From Candidatus Acetothermia bacterium (lineage in GTDB: Bacteria > Bipolaricaulota > Bipolaricaulia > UBA7950 > UBA9294), in NCBI GenBank assembly GCA_003545155.1, contig DQCH01000078.1:1-27118 (forward strand): a stretch of DNA of 27,118 nt, read 5' to 3'. The notes under the pieces were generated by a model. It searched no databases, had not been told where the DNA came from, and worked only from the letters and a program-made list of their open reading frames with translations. Below, piece after piece: positions 22,681-27,118 of this stretch; within the stretch, counting starts at the first letter, position 1; every line of letters starts with the position of its first letter. Made by a program: the position numbers and the translations under genes.

Positions 22681-24516
22681 TTACCTCTCTATAACCCCAA
22701 TGCAGTCTTCCAGGCCAAGCTTGCCCAGCGTCTCGTCAGTTGGGCCAAGCTGGTCGTAGCCGCGTTCTTGGTAGTAGACCTCAATGGCGGTGCGCATCGC
22801 TTCCGCACGAATCGGATGATCGGCGCTGGCACCACTGAGAAGCGGCTGCGAGAAGCGCATGGGAAGCCTGTCACCATCCATAGTGTGGCCAGCACGAGCT
22901 GCGTGCAGGCGCAAAAGCGCGTAGTTTCGTTCGCCGATTTCAAGCATCTTAATTGGGGAAAGACCGATCCCGGTCGCCGCCTCAAGGAGCGAGCGAATCT
23001 GGGAGAAGCTGTAGTGCTCCCCGGTCTCTCTCACCGTGAACACGCACAGGATGAGGGAGTTTTCGAATGAGCGCAGATCCTCATAGGTCTTGGCCACCCC
23101 CGGCTTGTCGGCGAGGGTGAACCGGTCGTAGGCGTGATCGATTCCGAGCTCGGAGGTGGGGGCGGTAAGCATCGTGTCGTGCATCCCTTCCAGGTGTGTC
23201 GCTCCCCGCGGTGAGGTAGCGTAGCTGATCCCCAGCCCTTGTTTTCCGCGCGGCTCGTGCATCGGGATCTCCATCCCCTTGATCGTCATGTGGAAATCGC
23301 TTCCTAACTCATCCGCAAATGCCTCCAGACCATCAGCGATGCGATCGCCAATCCCCTCGCGATGGGCGATCTGGTCGATGAGTGAAACGATCGCCTCCCC
23401 ATCGCCCCAGGGAATCTCCTCATCAATCAGTCCCTTCTCCGAGGCCTCCATGAGAAAGGCGATAGCCACCCCTGCAGAGATGGTATCGATTCCATAGTCA
23501 TTGCACAGTTGGTTGGCGAGACAGATCGCATCAAGGTTGTCGTTTAAACAGAGTGAGCCAAAGGCTGCGATCGTCTCGTACTCTGGCCCGCCAAATTCCG
23601 GGAGGACCTCTCTTTTTGCAAAGGAAGTCCTCACCACGCGCTTGCAGCGAATTGGGCAACCAGTGCAGCCCTCCCGTCCAACGAGGATCGTGTCGTGAAG
23701 TTTTTCCCCACCGATCGACTCGGCATGATCGAAGACCCCCTCCTGAAAGTTCCTTGTGGGAAGAATCCCCATCTCGGAAAGCCAGGTAACCCCAGCGGCC
23801 GTCCCGTACTTGCCGAAGTGTTTCATTTCATCATCGAGGACGAGCTTTGCGTATAGGGCGCGTTCTTTTTTGAAGCGTTCACGGTCGTAGAGTGGCTTTT
23901 CTTCGTTTCCTTGAACGAGGATCGCCTTCAAGCGTTTTGACCCCATCACCGCGCCGAGGCCGGGCCGGCCGGCCGCGCGAGAACGGTCATGGATGATGCA
24001 CGCCATTTGCACCAGCTTCTCGCCAGCGATCCCAATTGAGGCAACACAACCACCGGGATGGCGTTCTTTAAGTGCCGTTTCAGTCTTTCCCGTTCCTTTC
24101 CCCCAAAGGTCGGTCGCCGGATGGATCTGTGCCACTCCATCGATCAAGGTGAGATAGACCGGCTCGGCTGCCGTCCCCCTGAGGAGGATTCCATCGTAAC
24201 CACTTCGTCCGAGTTCGTGGCCAAAGTAACCGCCCACATAGGAGCCACAAACGCTACCTGTCTTCGGCGATATCCCCATAACTAGGTGCCTCCCGGCCCC
24301 GAGGAGTTCCGTCCCCTGGAATGGACCGGTAGCAAAGATGAGGATGCTCTCAGGGGAAAGCGGATCCTCCTTCCCGGATAGCTCTTTGAGGAGAACACGC
24401 GCGGCGATCCCCCTCCCACCGAGGTGGAGTTCTTGCCACCTTGTTGGAATCTTATACTCCCGGATTGCCCCCACGGATAGGTCGATGTCCAGGTATCTAC
24501 CGAAGATGCCGTACAT
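22681..24516 (-). CDS. aor: Tungsten/molybdenum aldehyde:ferredoxin oxidoreductase
   Basis: The product is 611 residues, the family length. The N-terminal pterin-binding domain has LHLGGRGIAARVLLKE and ATGPFQGT. The [4Fe-4S] site is C284, C287 and C291 in GCTGCPIRC, with C491 (SLILCVF) as the fourth ligand. EFGGPEYETIAAFGSLC and the middle metal-pterin region are intact. The enzyme oxidises aldehydes to carboxylic acids with ferredoxin, or runs in reverse; substrate range cannot be read. GGAGG (24525-24521) lies five bases before the ATG. It is first in a minus-strand run with mobB, holB and ricT, and divergent from an acyl-CoA ligase that could process its acid products. Confidence 0.95.
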   Translation of the reverse strand: MYGIFGRYLDIDLSVGAIREYKIPTRWQELHLGGRGIAARVLLKELSGKEDPLSPESILIFATGPFQGTELLGAGRHLVMGISPKTGSVCGSYVGGYFGHELGRSGYDGILLRGTAAEPVYLTLIDGVAQIHPATDLWGKGTGKTETALKERHPGGCVASIGIAGEKLVQMACIIHDRSRAAGRPGLGAVMGSKRLKAILVQGNEEKPLYDRERFKKERALYAKLVLDDEMKHFGKYGTAAGVTWLSEMGILPTRNFQEGVFDHAESIGGEKLHDTILVGREGCTGCPIRCKRVVRTSFAKREVLPEFGGPEYETIAAFGSLCLNDNLDAICLANQLCNDYGIDTISAGVAIAFLMEASEKGLIDEEIPWGDGEAIVSLIDQIAHREGIGDRIADGLEAFADELGSDFHMTIKGMEIPMHEPRGKQGLGISYATSPRGATHLEGMHDTMLTAPTSELGIDHAYDRFTLADKPGVAKTYEDLRSFENSLILCVFTVRETGEHYSFSQIRSLLEAATGIGLSPIKMLEIGERNYALLRLHAARAGHTMDGDRLPMRFSQPLLSGASADHPIRAEAMRTAIEVYYQERGYDQLGPTDETLGKLGLEDCIGVIER

Positions 24517-24542
24517 ACACCCTCCTATTTATTGGTTAAGTT

Positions 24543-24548
24543 ATTGTA
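24543..24548 (-). promoter_or_regulatory. Possible -10 box for the AOR operon
   Basis: TACAAT on the minus strand, about 27 bases before the AOR ATG, is a good -10 match, but the expected -35 (near GGTTCC) is poor. The 125-base divergent region also holds the plus-strand promoter and a direct repeat, TTATTG, at 24529-24534 and 24541-24546. Confidence 0.35.
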
Positions 24549-24573
24549 TGCGAGAAAATAGCCAGGAACCAGT

Positions 24574-24602
24574 TTGCGCACGCTTTTCCTTTCCCCGATA
24601 AT
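24574..24602 (+). promoter_or_regulatory. Probable promoter of the acyl-CoA ligase
   Basis: TTGCGC (24574-24579) and GATAAT (24597-24602) are separated by 17 bases, giving a start near 24609 and a leader of about 33 bases with GAGGTGA before the ATG at 24642. The -35 is only half-matched. Confidence 0.45.
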
Positions 24603-24641
24603 CTTTTTTTGAAAACATAACTTCGCAATTGAGGTGAACCG

Positions 24642-26261
24642 ATGCGAACGCTTTCCCAGGTACTCTCCGAAACGACGAGGGCCTTTCCTCGGCGAAACGC
24701 GATCATCGATCAGGGATACAAGATCAGCTATCAGGAGCTAAACGAGCGCGTCAACCAACTCGCCCGCGGACTGATCGAACTGGGAGTGCAAAAGGGGGAG
24801 AAAGTTGGTCTATGGATGCCCAATGTTCCGAAGTGGGTGATTGCCTACTTTGCGATCGCCCGCATCGGCGCAGTCGTCGTGCCCATGAACACCCGCTACA
24901 AAAGCCATGAGGTTCACTATATCCTTCAAAACTCTGAAGCGACAACACTGTTCATGGCCGACACCTTTGTGGGAATCGACTACCGCAAAATGATCGGTGA
25001 GGTTCGTGAGAACCTACCTGGTCTTAAACATATCATCATAAGCGGGGAGAAAGGGAGCGATATACACACCTTCGATGAGGTCGTCGCTCTCGGCACGTCA
25101 CACCTCGAGGATAAAAAGATCGACAAGCGCGAAGCAATCTGTAATCCGCGTGACAACGTGTTCATCCTCTACACCTCAGGAACTACGGGAAACCCCAAAG
25201 GTGCGATGCTCTCACATCACAACATCGCCGAAAACGCCAGGCAGGTGACGCAGGTGCTGCACACAAGCGAGAAGGACATATTTCTTCTTGCCGTTCCCTT
25301 CTTTCACTGCTTCGGCTGCGTGATGGGAATCATGGGGGCGATCACCTGGGGGGCGAGCCTTGTCCCGATGAGCGTATTTAAGGCCAAGGAGGCGCTCGAA
25401 CTGATTGAGGAGGAGGAAGTTTCGATTCTCTACGGCGTCCCCACGATGTTCGTGTTGGAACTGGAGGAATACCGCAAGGGAAAGGACGATGGTTCACAAT
25501 ATGACGTCTCGTCACTTCGTACCGGGATCATGGCAGGGGCCCCCTGCCCGGTCGAGGTGATGCGCGGGACGATGGAGGAGCTCGGGTGCAACGTCTCCAT
25601 CGCCTATGGCCTCACCGAGGCCTCACCGGTAATCACGATGACCCGGTTCGATGATTCGCTCGAGCGGAGGGTGGAGACAGTCGGAAAAGCCCTGCCCGGG
25701 ATCGAGGTTAAGATCACCGATGATGATCGCTGGTCGCTTCCACCTGGGGAGATGGGCGAGCTCACCTGCCGCGGCTATAACGTGATGCTCGGTTACTACA
25801 AGATGCCGGGTAAGACCGCCGAGGTCATTGACGAAGAGGGGTGGCTCTATTCGGGCGATTTAGCCACCGTGGACGAGGAAGGCTACGTTAAGATCGTCGG
25901 TCGAAAAAAAGACATGCTGATCACCGGCGGGTTCAACGTTTATCCGGCCGAGATCGAGGAATACCTGTTCACCCATCCCAAGGTGCAGAACGTCTCTGTA
26001 GTTGGGGTCCCCGACGAGGTCATGGGTGAGGTAGCGATCGCCCACATCATCCCCCGTAAGGGGATGGCGATTAACCCGCAGGAGATAGTTGACTATTGCA
26101 TGGGGAAAATCGCCAACTTCAAAGTCCCCCGGTATGTAGAGATCGTGGACGAGTTTCCCATGACTCAGTCCGGGAAAATCCAGAAGTTTCACCTGCGCGA
26201 GGTTGCAAAGGAAGCACTCGAGGCAGGTCGGCTTCAAAAGTTAAAGCCAGCAAAGAAGTGA
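24642..26261 (+). CDS. AMP-forming acyl-CoA synthetase (fatty-acid or carboxylate CoA ligase)
   Basis: The product is 539 residues of the ANL superfamily. The AMP-binding P-loop motif YTSGTTGNPKG is at 177-187, then VPFFHCFG, IAYGLTEASPV, GWLYSGDLA, and the hinge GRKKDMLITGGFNVYPAEIEE. The catalytic lysine is K512 in MTQSGKIQK. The sequence is most like long- or medium-chain acyl-CoA ligases of the FadD3/FadK kind, but chain length is not readable. It activates a carboxylate with ATP and CoA and lies divergent from AOR, whose reaction yields carboxylates. GAGGTGA precedes the ATG. The next gene starts 30 bases later. Confidence 0.93.
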   Translation: MRTLSQVLSETTRAFPRRNAIIDQGYKISYQELNERVNQLARGLIELGVQKGEKVGLWMPNVPKWVIAYFAIARIGAVVVPMNTRYKSHEVHYILQNSEATTLFMADTFVGIDYRKMIGEVRENLPGLKHIIISGEKGSDIHTFDEVVALGTSHLEDKKIDKREAICNPRDNVFILYTSGTTGNPKGAMLSHHNIAENARQVTQVLHTSEKDIFLLAVPFFHCFGCVMGIMGAITWGASLVPMSVFKAKEALELIEEEEVSILYGVPTMFVLELEEYRKGKDDGSQYDVSSLRTGIMAGAPCPVEVMRGTMEELGCNVSIAYGLTEASPVITMTRFDDSLERRVETVGKALPGIEVKITDDDRWSLPPGEMGELTCRGYNVMLGYYKMPGKTAEVIDEEGWLYSGDLATVDEEGYVKIVGRKKDMLITGGFNVYPAEIEEYLFTHPKVQNVSVVGVPDEVMGEVAIAHIIPRKGMAINPQEIVDYCMGKIANFKVPRYVEIVDEFPMTQSGKIQKFHLREVAKEALEAGRLQKLKPAKK

Positions 26262-26291
26262 CCGCGGAAGCGGTGAGCGCATGGGAGCGCG

Positions 26292-27118
26292 ATGACTAGG
26301 TTCAAAGAGCGCCTATCGAAGGAGCGTATCCTTATCGCTGATGGCGCGACCGGCACAATGCTTCAAGCCGCTGGACTGCCGCCCGGCGTTTCACCTGAGT
26401 GTTGGAATCTGGAGAGACCCGAGGCGATCCGCGCGTTGCATCAGGCGTACGTGGAAGCTGGGGCCGACCTTATCCTTTCAAACACCTTCGGTGGCAGCCG
26501 TCTGCGGTTGGAGAAGGCGGGGTTGGGCGGCCGCGTGCGCGAGATCAACCTGGCGGCAGTCAAGCTTGCTCACGATGTTGCCGGCGAGAAGATACTGGTT
26601 TTGGGAGACATCGGCCCTACCGGAAGGATGCTAAAGCCCCTGGGGGACCTCGCCATTGAGGAGGCACGGGCCTCCTTCGCCGAACAGGCCGCCGCACTGG
26701 CAGAAGGAAGAGTTGACGCCATCATCATCGAGACAATGAGTGATCTTAAAGAAGCGCTCGCCGCTGTCGAAGGAGCAAAACAAGCCACAAGCCTTCCCAT
26801 TCTGGTATCGATGAGCTTTGACACGCATGGCCGCACGATGATGGGGGTAAAACCAGAGGAGGCAGCAGCAAAGCTCTGGGGGCTCGGTGTCGATGTGATC
26901 GGTGCCAACTGCGGTCGCAGCTTAACTGAGACGTTAGAAGCCATAAGGAAGATGCGAGACGCTGTACCCAAAGCAACGATGATGGCAAAGCCCAATGCAG
27001 GACTACCCCATGAGAAAAACGGCGAATCTATCTACGACGTTACCCCGGACGTGATGGCAGAGTACGCCCTTAAGTTCGTCGCCCACGGCGTAAGGATCTT
27101 CGGCGGCTGCTGTGGCAG
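26292..27118 (+). CDS. Homocysteine S-methyltransferase domain, likely MetH N-terminus (3' truncated)
   Basis: An open frame of 275 codons runs off the window. It matches the homocysteine-binding barrel: ILIADGATGTMLQAAGLPPG, PECWNLERPEAIRALHQAYVEAGADLI and SNTFGG. The three zinc cysteines are in place: C207 (IGANCGRS) and C273/C274 (IFGGCCG). These bind zinc and homocysteine thiolate in methionine synthase. Because only the first domain is visible, it could be full cobalamin-dependent MetH or a stand-alone homocysteine or corrinoid methyltransferase. ATG 26292 was chosen with GGGAG a few bases upstream. It follows the acyl-CoA ligase by 30 bases on the same strand. Confidence 0.9.
   Translation, partial: MTRFKERLSKERILIADGATGTMLQAAGLPPGVSPECWNLERPEAIRALHQAYVEAGADLILSNTFGGSRLRLEKAGLGGRVREINLAAVKLAHDVAGEKILVLGDIGPTGRMLKPLGDLAIEEARASFAEQAAALAEGRVDAIIIETMSDLKEALAAVEGAKQATSLPILVSMSFDTHGRTMMGVKPEEAAAKLWGLGVDVIGANCGRSLTETLEAIRKMRDAVPKATMMAKPNAGLPHEKNGESIYDVTPDVMAEYALKFVAHGVRIFGGCCG

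Overview
The window is a compact, mid-GC bacterial chromosome segment, with genes packed end to end and often overlapping by 1-8 bases. It holds about 25 genes, two of them cut by the window edges, plus one decayed gene. No rRNA, tRNA, CRISPR array or insertion sequence was seen. The cell appears to be a diderm, because one gene encodes an LptF/LptG-type permease joined to an LptD-like outer-membrane part. It also carries genes often met in Firmicutes and deep-branching thermophilic phyla (RqcH, RicT/PSP1, an Fe-S DinG helicase). A tungsten/molybdenum aldehyde:ferredoxin oxidoreductase suggests anaerobic metabolism. A deep-branching anaerobic diderm (for example Bipolaricaulota/Acetothermia-like) is my guess from gene content only, and it is not secure.

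Layout. 1-2997 (+) is a proteostasis block: the RqcH C-terminus, an M50 site-2-type protease, trigger factor and ClpP, with a near-consensus promoter before trigger factor. 2994-7936 (-) is an envelope block: an exported beta-rich protein, then an 800-base low-density stretch holding a NUDIX-hydrolase remnant (+) and a possible tiny membrane peptide (-), then the giant LptF/G-LptD fusion. 8060-13256 (+) is miaB, a divergent PfkB sugar kinase, a CBS-pair protein and a DinG-type helicase. 13426-20324 (+) is a glycosyltransferase, rpiB, a CaCA cation antiporter, rho, a LysM/M23 endopeptidase, murA and hflX. 20293-24516 (-) is ricT, a DNA polymerase III delta-prime-like gene, mobB and the aldehyde ferredoxin oxidoreductase. 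24642-27118 (+) is an acyl-CoA ligase and the start of a MetH-type homocysteine methyltransferase.

How the genes fit together. The first block handles stalled-ribosome tagging, folding and degradation. The Lpt fusion, the exported protein, MurA and the LysM/M23 protein serve the envelope. AOR with MobB and the acyl-CoA ligase interconverts aldehydes, acids and acyl-CoAs. The rest is mostly housekeeping.

The most unusual item is the single-polypeptide fusion of the inner-membrane Lpt permease to an OstA/LptD outer-membrane module, with a signal-peptide-like segment at the junction. Second-tier items are the PfkB protein with an altered GAGD motif, the NUDIX remnant, the possible 29-35 residue membrane peptide with an unusual start, and an operator-like palindrome inside a predicted promoter.
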